Shown here one piece after another: positions 14,654-22,186 of a stretch of 24,228 nt of DNA. Both the position numbers and the translations under genes were made by a program. Below the pieces are notes generated by a model that had not been told where the DNA came from, made no database searches, and saw nothing but the letters and a program-made list of their open reading frames with translations. This DNA comes from JBHGBM01 sp041946965. Lineage in GTDB: Bacteria > Acidobacteriota > Terriglobia > Bryobacterales > Bryobacteraceae. Where the stretch lies: NCBI GenBank assembly GCA_041946965.1, contig JBHGBM010000085.1:1-24228 (forward strand), read 5' to 3'. Position 1 is the stretch's first letter, and each line of letters begins with the position of its first letter.

Positions 14654-15567
14654 GACGACTCTCCTCCCTTTGCAGAATACTCCGTCAGCACCTCCGCGTG
14701 CGCGCGCACCGCGGCGGCAAGGCCCGCCAGGTTGTAACCGCCTTCCAGCACCGAAACCACGCGGCCTCCTGCGAACCGGGAAAGGATGCGGGTCATTTCG
14801 GCGAAATCGGCGTCGGTGAGCCGGAAGCGGCCGAGCGGGTCGCCCTCGCGCGAATCGAAGCCCGCCGAGACCAGCACCAGTTCCGGCTTGAACTTTTCCG
14901 CCGCGGGAACCAGCTTTTCGCGAAAGGCGCCCAGAATCTCGCGGCCGCCCGCTCCCGCCGGAAACGGGCAGTTGATGACGTTGGCGCCGCTCTTCAGGCC
15001 GGTTCCCGGGTACCAGGGCGACTGGTGCGTGCTGAAAAAGAGCACCGGCGAGTCGCCCTGGAATGTCTCCTCGGTGCCGTTGCCGTGGTGCACATCCCAA
15101 TCCGCGATCAGCACGCGGGCAATTCCGTGCTGCCGCCGCGCGTAGCGGGCCGCGATGGCCACGTTGTTGAACACGCAAAACCCCATTCCCCAGCCGGGTG
15201 CGGCGTGGTGACCCGGAGGCCGCACCAGGCAGAGCGCGTTCCGCGCCTTGCCTTCCAGGACCGCGTCCACCGCGTTGAGCGCCGCCCCCACCGCGTGCAG
15301 GGCGGCCGGCCAGGTGCCCGGACCGATTGCGGTATCGCCGGTGCTCAGTTCGCGCGTGCCGCTTTCGGTTTCCTCGCGCACCAGGGTCACGTAGGAGCGC
15401 GTGTGAACCAGCATCAGTTCCGCTTCGGTGGCCGCGCGCGGGGCCAGGCGCGTGAGCCGCATGTCCCGCAGCGCCGCGACCGCGGCGTCAAAACGCTCGG
15501 GACGCTCCGGATGTCCCGAGCCGGTCTGATGCGTCCGGGCGATCGGGTCGGCGGCAAGCGCGGTCAT
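14650..15567 (-). CDS. Histone-deacetylase superfamily (class II type) zinc amidohydrolase
   Basis: The 305-residue protein is a bacterial HDAC-like hydrolase. The active-site set is complete: the general-base pair H120-H121 in RPPGHHA, zinc ligands D158 and H160 in ADWDVHHGNG, the third ligand D243 in GFDSREGDPLG, and the transition-state Tyr278 in LEGGYN. The N-terminus has the usual T-G-S-G-H-P-E-R-P-E-R element. Relatives remove acetyl groups from proteins, acetylpolyamines or acylated small molecules, in the cytoplasm; bacterial members are often named acetoin utilisation proteins or acetylpolyamine amidohydrolases. The substrate cannot be assigned. It overlaps queE upstream (TGATG) and the Gfo/Idh gene downstream (ATGA), so it is translated with the queuosine enzymes although no deacetylation step is known in that pathway. 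Confidence 0.94.
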   Translation of the reverse strand: MTALAADPIARTHQTGSGHPERPERFDAAVAALRDMRLTRLAPRAATEAELMLVHTRSYVTLVREETESGTRELSTGDTAIGPGTWPAALHAVGAALNAVDAVLEGKARNALCLVRPPGHHAAPGWGMGFCVFNNVAIAARYARRQHGIARVLIADWDVHHGNGTEETFQGDSPVLFFSTHQSPWYPGTGLKSGANVINCPFPAGAGGREILGAFREKLVPAAEKFKPELVLVSAGFDSREGDPLGRFRLTDADFAEMTRILSRFAGGRVVSVLEGGYNLAGLAAAVRAHAEVLTEYSAKGGESS

Positions 15568-16232
15568 CACACCCCCCGGCGGTTGCCCCAAAGGTCCACG
15601 TGCAGCCGCGGGCTGTAGCGGAAGCCTTCCCGTTTGCAGATCTCCGCCACCCACTGGCCGCGCTCGCGCAGGATGGCGGCGTTGCGTCCCTCCGGCATGA
15701 GGATTACGCGAGAGGTTTCGGCGGCCAGCGTTTTCACAAGCTCGCGCAGTTCGTCGATATCCTGGGGGCGCGCCACCACGAACTTTAACTGATACTCGTA
15801 CGCCGCCATCAGGCGGCGCAGCACTTCGGGCTGGATGCGCAGGCGCTCGTGCTGCGCGGCCCAGCGGCCCTCGGGCGTCGAATTCGAGAGCTTGGGACTG
15901 ATGCTCATCAGGCCGCAGGCCACGGGCGCGAACACCGTGCCGGCGGTCTCGATGGTGATGTGCCGCCCGCCGAGCGCTTCGGTCAACGGGACGATCTCCG
16001 GCATGATCATCGGTTCGCCGCCGGTGATTACCACGTGCCGCCCCGGGTGTGCGTCCACCGCCTCCACGATCTGCTGGATCGTCATCCCGGCGCCTTCCGG
16101 CTCCCAGGAGGCATACGGCGTATCGCACCACGAGCAGCGCAGGTTGCACCCGCTCACGCGCACGAAGACCGACGGCGTGCCGATCAGCCCGCCTTCCCCC
16201 TGAAGCGAATAGAAGACTTCAGCGATCTTCAA
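15567..16232 (-). CDS. queE: 7-carboxy-7-deazaguanine synthase (radical SAM)
   Basis: QueE converts 6-carboxytetrahydropterin to 7-carboxy-7-deazaguanine in the preQ0/queuosine pathway. The 221-residue protein starts with the family FYSLQGEGGLIGTPSVFVR segment and has the radical-SAM cysteines C29, C33 and C36 (CNLRCSWCDT, the CX3CX2C spacing), then VVITGGEPMI for SAM binding and ETAGTV further on. The start is TTG at 16232: the next Met lies past the Fe-S motif, and GAAGAGG lies about seven bases upstream. The first 14 bases overlap the end of queC, and its stop overlaps the HDAC-like start as TGATG. queD and folE, which make its substrate, are not in the window. Confidence 0.96.
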   Translation of the reverse strand: MKIAEVFYSLQGEGGLIGTPSVFVRVSGCNLRCSWCDTPYASWEPEGAGMTIQQIVEAVDAHPGRHVVITGGEPMIMPEIVPLTEALGGRHITIETAGTVFAPVACGLMSISPKLSNSTPEGRWAAQHERLRIQPEVLRRLMAAYEYQLKFVVARPQDIDELRELVKTLAAETSRVILMPEGRNAAILRERGQWVAEICKREGFRYSPRLHVDLWGNRRGV

Positions 16233-16884
16233 TGCCGGCCTCTTCGAACCCCTTGCGCCGCAGCAGACAGGCGTCGCACCGGCCGCACGGGCTGCCCTGC
16301 GCGCCGGGATCGTAGCAGCTATGGGTCAGGCTGAAATCCAGGTCCAGCTCGCGGCCCAGCCGCACGATCTCCGCCTTGGTCAGCCCGAGCAGCGGCGCGT
16401 GAATGCGTACCCGGGCCCGCCCTTCCACTCCCGTGGCGGTGGCCAGGTTCGCCAGGCGCTCGAAGGCCTCGATGAACTCCGGGCGGCAATCGGGATAGCC
16501 GGAGTAATCGAGCGCATTCACCCCGATGACGATGTCCTCCGCCCCCAGCACCTCGGCCCACGCCAGCGCGAACGAGAGAAAGATCGTATTGCGCGCGGGA
16601 ACATAGGTGACGGGGATGCCCGCCCCGATCTCCTCGAGCGAGCGCGCCTTGGGAACATCCCCATCGCCCGTCAACGCCGAGCCTCCGAAAGTGTCAATGC
16701 GGATGATGCGGTGCTCCGCCGCGCCGAGCGCGCGCGCCACTCGTGCGGCGGCCTCCAGCTCGACGCGGTGCCGCTGGCCGTAATCGAACGAGAGCGCGTA
16801 GCAGGCGAACCCCTCGCGCCGCGCCCATGCGAGGCACGTGGAGGAATCCAGGCCGCCGCTCAACAGACACACCGCGGGTTTCAT
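16219..16884 (-). CDS. queC: 7-cyano-7-deazaguanine (preQ0) synthase
   Basis: QueC uses ATP and ammonia to convert 7-carboxy-7-deazaguanine, the product of QueE, into preQ0. The 221-residue protein has the PP-loop ATP motif SGGLDSST at residues 9-16, the FDYGQRHRVELEAA segment, YVPARNTIFLSFALAWAE, the IVIGVNALDYSGYPDCRPEF block, and a C-terminal zinc site from C190, C200, C203 and C206 (PCGRCDAC). All expected residues are present. ATG at 16884 overlaps the stop of the upstream MFS gene as ATGA; the 3' end overlaps queE by 14 bases. Adjacent QueC and QueE strongly support a functional 7-deazaguanine pathway. Confidence 0.97.
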   Translation of the reverse strand: MKPAVCLLSGGLDSSTCLAWARREGFACYALSFDYGQRHRVELEAAARVARALGAAEHRIIRIDTFGGSALTGDGDVPKARSLEEIGAGIPVTYVPARNTIFLSFALAWAEVLGAEDIVIGVNALDYSGYPDCRPEFIEAFERLANLATATGVEGRARVRIHAPLLGLTKAEIVRLGRELDLDFSLTHSCYDPGAQGSPCGRCDACLLRRKGFEEAGIEDR

Positions 16885-18056
16885 TTGAGTTTCAGCGCGA
16901 GCAGGGAGCCGATCAGGGGGAACGCCGCAAGGCCGGCGAAAGCCGGCTGCAACCCCACCAGGTCCGCGACCCACCCCGTCAGGGGAATGAACACCATCCC
17001 CGCCATCCCCCAGGCGAAGCCCATCATCAGGGCCGAAACCGTGCCGCCCTGCGCCGGCGCCAGTTCCTGAGCCATGACGATGTTCACGGGGTTGGCCAGC
17101 AGCAGGATCAGCCCGCTCAGCATCAGTCCGGCCACGGACGGGGCTCCCGTCGTGAACAGGAACAGCGCCAGAAAGGGGAACGAACCGATCATGGAAAACA
17201 GGATTACGCGCTTGCCTCCGAAGCGGTCCGCCAGCGTCCCGCCCGCCAGCCCGCCGAGCGTCCCGCCTACCAGGTACACCGACAGGCTCAGGCTCGCCGC
17301 GCGCAGCGAATATCCGCGCAGGGTCTGTAAGTACAGCGGCAGGAATTGCGTCAGGGTGATCTGCACGATGGAGCGGATGAACACCAGGAAGTACAGGATG
17401 GTCATCGGCTTCCAGACGGCCCGCAGCGGCGCCCAGTTGAAAGGCTTGCGCCCGGTGCGGGCGGCCGGCGCGGGCATCACCGCCACCAGCAGCGCGGAAA
17501 CCAGCAGCCCCGGCACGGCGCACCACACGGTCCGTTTCAGCCCCCCCGCCGCCACGGCGGAGAAGAACGCCGGGCCCAGCGCCAGCCCCATACTGCCGCT
17601 GCAAATGAAAAACGACATCGCCCGCGCGCGGTTCCTGGTGATGTGGGCCACGGCGTTTGACGCCGCCTGCGGATGAAACGAGGCAACTCCAGCGCCGCCC
17701 AGGAATACCATGAGCGCGAGCACCCAAAACCCCGGCGCCCAGCCCAGGCTCGAGATGAACACCCCGGCCACGGCCGGCGCCAGCGCGGCGAACAGCCGGG
17801 AGCGATACCGGTCCGAAAGATACCCGTACAGCGGCTGGAGCACGGAGGCCGAGAACACCAGCACCCCTCCCAGCACGCCCGCCTGTGTGAAACTCAGCCC
17901 GAAGCGGGCGCCCAGAAGCGGCTGCAAGGCCCCCAACGCAGCCGAATACAGGTCCACGGAGGCGTGTCCCAGGCAGAACAGCACGAACAGCAGGGTGGCG
18001 GTGCGCGCGCGGGGGGCGTGCTGTTCGACCTCGACTGGTGCAGCGGGAAACGCCAT
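16881..18056 (-). CDS. MFS exporter, fosmidomycin-resistance (FSR)-like
   Basis: The 391-residue protein has about 12 hydrophobic helices and the look of the FSR branch of the major facilitator superfamily: LFCLGHASVDLYSAALGALQ in helix 1, LVFSASVLQPLYGYLSDRYRSR as motif A, GGAGVASFHPQAAS in helix 4 and GSMGLALGPAF in helix 5. FSR relatives export small polar or drug-like compounds in the inner membrane. It is the first gene of the run with queC and queE, overlapping queC as ATGA, so it may move a substrate or product of that set, but no MFS of this type is an established deazaguanine transporter. The start ATG at 18056 has a poor ribosome site. Only 42 bases separate it from the divergent TIGR03437 gene. 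Confidence 0.92.
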   Translation of the reverse strand: MAFPAAPVEVEQHAPRARTATLLFVLFCLGHASVDLYSAALGALQPLLGARFGLSFTQAGVLGGVLVFSASVLQPLYGYLSDRYRSRLFAALAPAVAGVFISSLGWAPGFWVLALMVFLGGAGVASFHPQAASNAVAHITRNRARAMSFFICSGSMGLALGPAFFSAVAAGGLKRTVWCAVPGLLVSALLVAVMPAPAARTGRKPFNWAPLRAVWKPMTILYFLVFIRSIVQITLTQFLPLYLQTLRGYSLRAASLSLSVYLVGGTLGGLAGGTLADRFGGKRVILFSMIGSFPFLALFLFTTGAPSVAGLMLSGLILLLANPVNIVMAQELAPAQGGTVSALMMGFAWGMAGMVFIPLTGWVADLVGLQPAFAGLAAFPLIGSLLALKLK

Positions 18057-18072
18057 CGGCAGGATGCTTTGT

Positions 18073-18079
18073 TATTATA
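18073..18079. promoter_or_regulatory. Possible bidirectional -10 box in the 42-base divergent gap
   Basis: The string TTATTATAG contains a perfect TATAAT when read on the minus strand (18079..18074) and TATTAT when read on plus (18073-18078). It is the only AT-rich patch between the MFS/queC/queE operon and the TIGR03437 gene, so both transcription units probably start from it or from inside each other. No matching -35 box is seen on either strand, and the leaders would be about 10-15 bases. Confidence 0.35.
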
Positions 18080-18098
18080 GCGAGCGTTAGATACTCCT

Positions 18099-20447
18099 AT
18101 GGGGCACACGGAACGGATTGCGGCGCTGCTGGTGGCGGCGGCGCTGTCGCTTAACGCGCAAAATCGGCCCGTGATCGAGCCGCGGGGCGTGACCAACGCC
18201 TTCACCCTGGAACCGGCGCCGGCGCGGGTGGGCCAGGGATCCCTGGTCCAGATCACGGGATTGAATCTTGGCCCGCTCGAAGGCGCCACGGCTTCCGGAA
18301 CGCCGTGGCCCGCCGAACTCGGAGGCGTGCGGGTGAGTATCGGCGGCAGGCCCGCCGCGCTCTATTCGGTGGCGCCGGGCAAGATCCTGGCCCAGGTCGC
18401 GCAAAACGCCAACACGGGCCTGGCACAAGTGGTGGTGGAACGCGACGGCCAGCCGAGCGCCCCCGCCCGCGTGTTCGTCGATCCCCTGCGGCCCTCGGTC
18501 AAGCCCGGCGCCACGGTCTCCGGCGGCGCGCTGGCTCTGAGCGCCACGGGACTGGGGGCCACCGGCGAGGACGGTGCGCCGGCGGCCGAGATTTCGGTTT
18601 TTGTGGGCGGGTTGCCGGCGGCCGCCTCGGTGGCTGCGTCGGCAAGGCCCGCCGAGTTCGACGTACGCGTGGAGGCTCCCGCCGCGGCGCGCCCGGGCGA
18701 CATCGTCATGCTCACCGCCGCGCGCCAGGCCGCCAACCCGGTGGTGTACGGTTCGCTGCGGCAGCCGCAGGTGCAGTTTTTGCCGCTGCCGGAGGGCACG
18801 CCGGCGCTGCAAGCCATCGAGGATGCAGGGCTGAACGGCAATTTCGTGATGGCCAACGGCGCGCGCGACGATGCGGGCTGCTATCCCGCCGCGCTCTTCG
18901 ACTTCCTCGCCATGAAGGCCGCAGCCGTGTCCGGCTGCCTGACGGCGCCGAACAAGAACGCGGTCACGCCGCTGGTGGCGCCTCCGAACGGCTCGGTCAT
19001 CGCCACTCTTCTCGGTCCGCCCCAGGGAGAGCCGCCCAACGGCGTCAGCTCGCAGCTTCGGATTTTTTCGTATGGGAGGGATCCGCTCACCGTAGACCTG
19101 CCCGGCCCCGCGAATGCCCTCGATGTTGCCGGTGCGGATTTCACCGCGCGCCTGGCCGGCGTCCCCCCGCGGATGGTCGCCATCGATTCGCAGACCGGCG
19201 AGATCGGCCAGGCAGCGGCCGGAACGGGGACAGCCGCCGCGGTGGCCCTGGCGAACCTCCGCGTGGACGTCGAGGGTCTCACCCAGGTGCTCGCGGCGGT
19301 TTCGATCGCGGCGGGACGGGCCGCCGTCATCGCCGCCGACGATGCCCAGGCCCCCACGCGCGCCCGCTTCGCCGTGATCGGCGTGGCCGGGGCCGAGGTG
19401 GTGTTCACCAAGGAGTTTCCCGAAGGCTGGCTGCCGCTGCTGGGCGCCGTTCCACCGGCGGCGGCGCGCCCGAATGCCCCCGCGGCTCCCGCCGCCCTCC
19501 CGCGCGGAACCGTGGCCTACGACTCCGCGCGGCGCATCATCTACGCGCTGGCGCGCAGCGGTGACGGCTCGCGGCACGGCTTCGTGGCTTTCGCCGCCGA
19601 CCAGCGCACTGATCCCAAACTGATCGCCTTCCCCGACGGCTGGTTCGCCCCCACCTGCACGGCGAACATCCGCACCTTCACCCTCGAGCTTTCGCGCCGC
19701 ATCGCGCTGATCGGCTCCGGCGTGGCGGAAACGGCGTTCAGCGCGGCGTGCGCGGGCAAGGGGTTTCTGCTGGTGGACCTCGAGCGGCAGGAGGCATCCG
19801 CCGCTCCGCTCCCGGCGCAATCGCAGATCAACGCCACGGGCGCCGACGAGTTGAACGATTACATCTACGCCGGCAACATCGACGTCTCGCGCCGCGGGCA
19901 GGGCGCCGACACGCTGTACGTGCTGGACGGCATTACCGCCTCGGCGTTCACCATCGCACTGCCCGGCGGCATCGACAGCTTCACGCGCCTTCAGCCGGTG
20001 GCGGGCATGAGTCTCCTGATCGGGGCCGCCATGCAAAGCGTGGCCGGCGACCAGGGCCTGATCGTGTTCGACCTCGACCAGGCCATCGCGCGCCTGCTTG
20101 CCATCCCCGACGGATTCAATGCCGTTTCGGAACTCGGGGTGTTTCCCGCCACGCGCAAGATGGTGGCGCGCGCGCAGCGGCCGGGCGCTTCCCAACTGGT
20201 GGTTTATGACCTGGTGAACGGCGACGTCATGCCCGTACCGAACCCGCCCGGCGTGGCTTCCATCGGGCCGGTTGCCGCGCCGCGCGAACCGCAGCCCGGG
20301 TTGCCGGGGTTGCCCGGAGGCGTCCAGCTTCCGGCCGCTGCCGCCGGGCGAGTGATTTCGGCGAACGCGCGGGCCAACACCGTGGCTGCGATCACCTACG
20401 ACGCCGCCGGGGTGCAGAACGGCATCGTCGCCGTTCGTGTGCCGTGA
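18099..20447 (+). CDS. Secreted protein with N-terminal TIGR03437 (Solibacter Ig-like) domain
   Basis: The 782-residue protein has a signal peptide (cleavage after LNA at 20). Residues ~25-140 carry the TIGR03437 pattern known from Solibacter usitatus: GVTNAF, GSLVQITGLNLGP, LGGVRVSIGGRPAALYSVAPGKILAQV, VVVERDGQPSAP. A second Ig/IPT-like unit follows (about 140-220, LALSATGLGATGEDG ... ISVFVGGLPAA). The remainder, to 782, has repeated beta-strand blocks such as YDSARRIIYALARSGDG, VDLERQEASAAPL, DTLYVLDGITASAFTIALPGG and LIVFDLDQAIARLLAIPDG, suggesting a beta-propeller; this is inference. TIGR03437 is usually at the C-terminus of large proteins, so the N-terminal position is unusual. Function unknown; probably extracytoplasmic. 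Its TGA shares one base with the ATG of the downstream glycosyltransferase. Confidence 0.85.
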   Translation: MGHTERIAALLVAAALSLNAQNRPVIEPRGVTNAFTLEPAPARVGQGSLVQITGLNLGPLEGATASGTPWPAELGGVRVSIGGRPAALYSVAPGKILAQVAQNANTGLAQVVVERDGQPSAPARVFVDPLRPSVKPGATVSGGALALSATGLGATGEDGAPAAEISVFVGGLPAAASVAASARPAEFDVRVEAPAAARPGDIVMLTAARQAANPVVYGSLRQPQVQFLPLPEGTPALQAIEDAGLNGNFVMANGARDDAGCYPAALFDFLAMKAAAVSGCLTAPNKNAVTPLVAPPNGSVIATLLGPPQGEPPNGVSSQLRIFSYGRDPLTVDLPGPANALDVAGADFTARLAGVPPRMVAIDSQTGEIGQAAAGTGTAAAVALANLRVDVEGLTQVLAAVSIAAGRAAVIAADDAQAPTRARFAVIGVAGAEVVFTKEFPEGWLPLLGAVPPAAARPNAPAAPAALPRGTVAYDSARRIIYALARSGDGSRHGFVAFAADQRTDPKLIAFPDGWFAPTCTANIRTFTLELSRRIALIGSGVAETAFSAACAGKGFLLVDLERQEASAAPLPAQSQINATGADELNDYIYAGNIDVSRRGQGADTLYVLDGITASAFTIALPGGIDSFTRLQPVAGMSLLIGAAMQSVAGDQGLIVFDLDQAIARLLAIPDGFNAVSELGVFPATRKMVARAQRPGASQLVVYDLVNGDVMPVPNPPGVASIGPVAAPREPQPGLPGLPGGVQLPAAAAGRVISANARANTVAAITYDAAGVQNGIVAVRVP

Positions 20448-21499
20448 TGCGGCTGCGCTTCCTTACCTCGACGCCGCTCGACGTGCGCCGCGGCTCCGGC
20501 ACCTATGCCGGCATCAGCACGCTCGCAGCGGCGCTCCGCGCGCAGGGCCACGAGGTTGAACTCGCCTCGCCCCGCCTGCATCTGCCCGTCTACACCGCCG
20601 AGCGCCTGCTCTTCAACGCCACCTTGCGGCCGGATTCCGGCTTCGACGCCACGGTCGGCTTCGACATGGACGGCTACCGTGTCGCCGGACGCGGACCGGG
20701 GTTCCACGTGGCCTCCATCAAGGGCGTGATTGCGGACGAGTTGCGATTCCAGGCGGGCCTCACGCGCCTCACCATGTCCGTGCAGGCGCGCTGCGAAAGG
20801 GCCCACGCGCGCCGTGCGGGGCTGGTGATCACCACCAGCCATTACGCCGCCGGGTGCATCCAGAAGCTCTACGGAGTGCGTGCGGAGGTGGTGCCGGAAC
20901 TGATCGACCTGGCCGGCTGGCGCAAACTGCTCGAAGAAAACCCCGCCCCGCCGGATGCGAACAAGTTCACGGTGCTGGCGGTCTGCCGCCTTTACCGCCG
21001 CAAGCGCATCGACGTGCTGCTGCGGGCGGCGGCGCGGCTGAACATGCCGGGACTGGAGGTCCGCATCGTAGGCGACGGTCCCGAAGCCGGGGAGTTCCGC
21101 TCGGTGTATCGCGCGCTGCGCATCGGCTCCAAGGTGCAGTGGCTGGGCGACGTGAGCCGCGAGCGCCTCGCCCAGGAGTACAACCGCTGCGATCTCTTCT
21201 GCCTCCCCAGCGTGCAGGAGGGCTTCGGCATCGTGTTCCTGGAGGCCATGGCGGCGGGCAAGCCGATCGTGGCCGCCCGCGCCGCCGCGGTGCCAGAAGT
21301 CGTGACCCAGGGCCTGCTGGCCAAGCCGGGCGACCCGGTTTCGCTCGCGCAGGAAATCGAACGGCTCTACCGCGATCCCGGCTTCCGCGCCCGCCTCAAA
21401 GAGGAAGGCCGCCGCAGGGTCGCCCAGTTCGACGCCCCCGTGGTGGCCCGCCTGTTCGCGGAGAAGATCGCTAACCCGAAGTTTCACCGCGCCGTGTAG
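20447..21499 (+). CDS. GT4-family glycosyltransferase
   Basis: The 350-residue protein is a retaining GT-B glycosyltransferase. The N-terminal acceptor domain opens MRLRFLTSTPLDVRRGSGTY with the glycine-rich G-S-G-T loop, and the C-terminal nucleotide-sugar domain has FTVLAVCRLYRRKRIDVLLRA, LEVRIVGDGPE and the E-x7-E motif E258-E266 (EGFGIVFLE), followed by the GKPIVAARAAAVPEVV segment. It probably transfers a sugar from an NDP-sugar to a glycan or lipid at the cytoplasmic membrane. ATG at 20447 overlaps the upstream TGA (TGATG); a GTG at 20444 is possible but unnecessary. Pairing with a secreted TIGR03437 protein is of uncertain meaning. No terminator hairpin is visible after it. Confidence 0.95.
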   Translation: MRLRFLTSTPLDVRRGSGTYAGISTLAAALRAQGHEVELASPRLHLPVYTAERLLFNATLRPDSGFDATVGFDMDGYRVAGRGPGFHVASIKGVIADELRFQAGLTRLTMSVQARCERAHARRAGLVITTSHYAAGCIQKLYGVRAEVVPELIDLAGWRKLLEENPAPPDANKFTVLAVCRLYRRKRIDVLLRAAARLNMPGLEVRIVGDGPEAGEFRSVYRALRIGSKVQWLGDVSRERLAQEYNRCDLFCLPSVQEGFGIVFLEAMAAGKPIVAARAAAVPEVVTQGLLAKPGDPVSLAQEIERLYRDPGFRARLKEEGRRRVAQFDAPVVARLFAEKIANPKFHRAV

Positions 21500-21629
21500 G
21501 CGGAGCCTTGTCGCCGGTCTAGCCGGGCCCGTGGCGTTCGGAACAAGCGGAACGGCGCGGCCGTGCGCTTCGAGCGATTGCAGACACCAGGTCGCCCGTA
21601 CGGGCTCCGAAGCATCGGCGCGCCGCCGG

Positions 21630-21689
21630 TCAAAACAGCAGCTTCAAGCCAAACCGGATTTCGCGCGATGCATTCGCCTGATGGTTCAC
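21630..21689 (-). pseudogene. Remnant 3' end of a lost Oar-like TonB-dependent receptor gene
   Basis: On the minus strand, about 20 codons ending at the TGA (21632..21630) read VNHQANASREIRFGLKLLF-stop. The closing A-S-R-E-I-x-F-G-L-K-L-L-F with a terminal Phe is the characteristic last beta-strand of acidobacterial Oar-like TonB receptors. No receptor sequence continues upstream; from about 21690 the DNA instead codes, on the other strand, for a metallohydrolase tail. It is therefore a deletion scar rather than a gene. The identification depends on a short match, so it is only moderately secure. Confidence 0.55.
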
Positions 21690-22003
21690 CCGATCCCGAA
21701 CGCCTGGAGATCGTGGTGAACGGCAACGTGGTGCGCGCCGCCGAAACCTCAGAACGCAGCGCGGCGCTCGAATTCGATCTCCCGGTTCGCGAGAGTACGT
21801 GGATCGCGGCCCGGTCCGCCCGCGCCCACACCACCCCGGTGTACGTGACCGTCAACGGAGCCCGCCACTGGAACTGCCCGAAGGCGGGCGCATCCTGTGG
21901 GAATCGAACGAAATTTTCGAGCGCGATGCCGCCGCCCTTCGCCACGCCATCGACCTTACCCGCGAACACTACCGCAAATTACAGGGCGAACTGCGGAGGT
22001 AGC
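21690..22003 (+). pseudogene. Frameshifted C-terminal fragment of a CehA/McbA-like metallohydrolase
   Basis: From about 21698 one frame reads ERLEIVVNGNVVRAAE ... LEFDLPVRESTWIAARSA, then RAHTTPVYVTVNGARHW, which is the C-terminal beta-sandwich pattern of CehA/McbA-type metallohydrolases (PHP-like fold) of Acidobacteria. Near 21870-21885 the coding sense shifts to another frame, continuing PEGGRILWESNEIFERDAAA and LRHAIDLTREHYRKLQGELR to a TAG at 22001-22003. The catalytic N-terminal metal-binding domain is wholly absent. Truncation plus frameshift makes this a pseudogene. The residual frame 21563-22042 is open but its first third and last third do not resemble the family. Confidence 0.55.
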
Positions 22004-22006
22004 AGT

Positions 22007-22041
22007 TACCGTCCTCGCTCGACCAGCCTTGCGAGCCGGTA
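22007..22041. repeat. Bulged inverted repeat just after the pseudogene stop
   Basis: TACCG (22007-22011) pairs with CGGTA (22037-22041) and GCTCG (22017-22021) pairs with CGAGC (22032-22036). The two 3' arms are contiguous while the 5' arms are separated by TCCTC, giving a 10-bp stem with a five-base bulge and a 10-base loop. There is no T-tract, so it is not a classical intrinsic terminator. It begins four bases after the TAG of the metallohydrolase remnant and may be its former 3' structure. Confidence 0.35.
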
Positions 22042-22186
22042 GGGATGGCCAGACCCCAACGTTTCCGGCCGTGGCCGCGGGCTGCGCAAAATGACCGGTT
22101 CGCGGGGACATGGGCCGGCTCGGTCGCTGTTCCCGCAGAGTGAAGCTGCTTTAAACTAGTGGAAGCGTGGAGGCCGCGGATCTGTC

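Larger units (their letters stand above)
21500..22186. other. 687-base stretch without an intact gene
   Basis: Apart from the two gene remnants and a hairpin, nothing here is convincingly coding. Bases 21500-21629 hold no recognisable product in any frame, and 22042-22186 only the leader of the downstream receptor gene, including the AT-rich TTTAAACTAG (22151-22160) and the GGAGG at 22169-22173. No tRNA, integrase, terminal inverted repeats or target duplications of an IS element were seen. The region looks like a decayed segment between the glycosyltransferase and the receptor. Confidence 0.6.

Noticed and set aside
14654..15178. Upstream extension of the Gfo/Idh gene
   Set aside because: The twin-arginine signal begins exactly at the ATG at 14653; upstream sequence in that frame is the shadow of the HDAC-like gene.
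18087..20195. 702-codon open frame on the minus strand
   Set aside because: It is the shadow of the TIGR03437 gene in GC-rich DNA; its product is rich in Arg, His and Gly without any recognisable domain, while the plus strand has a signal peptide and known motifs.
21484..21969. 161-codon minus-strand open frame in the gene-poor stretch
   Set aside because: It is in a different frame from the receptor remnant and shows no family pattern; it also overlaps the end of the glycosyltransferase gene.
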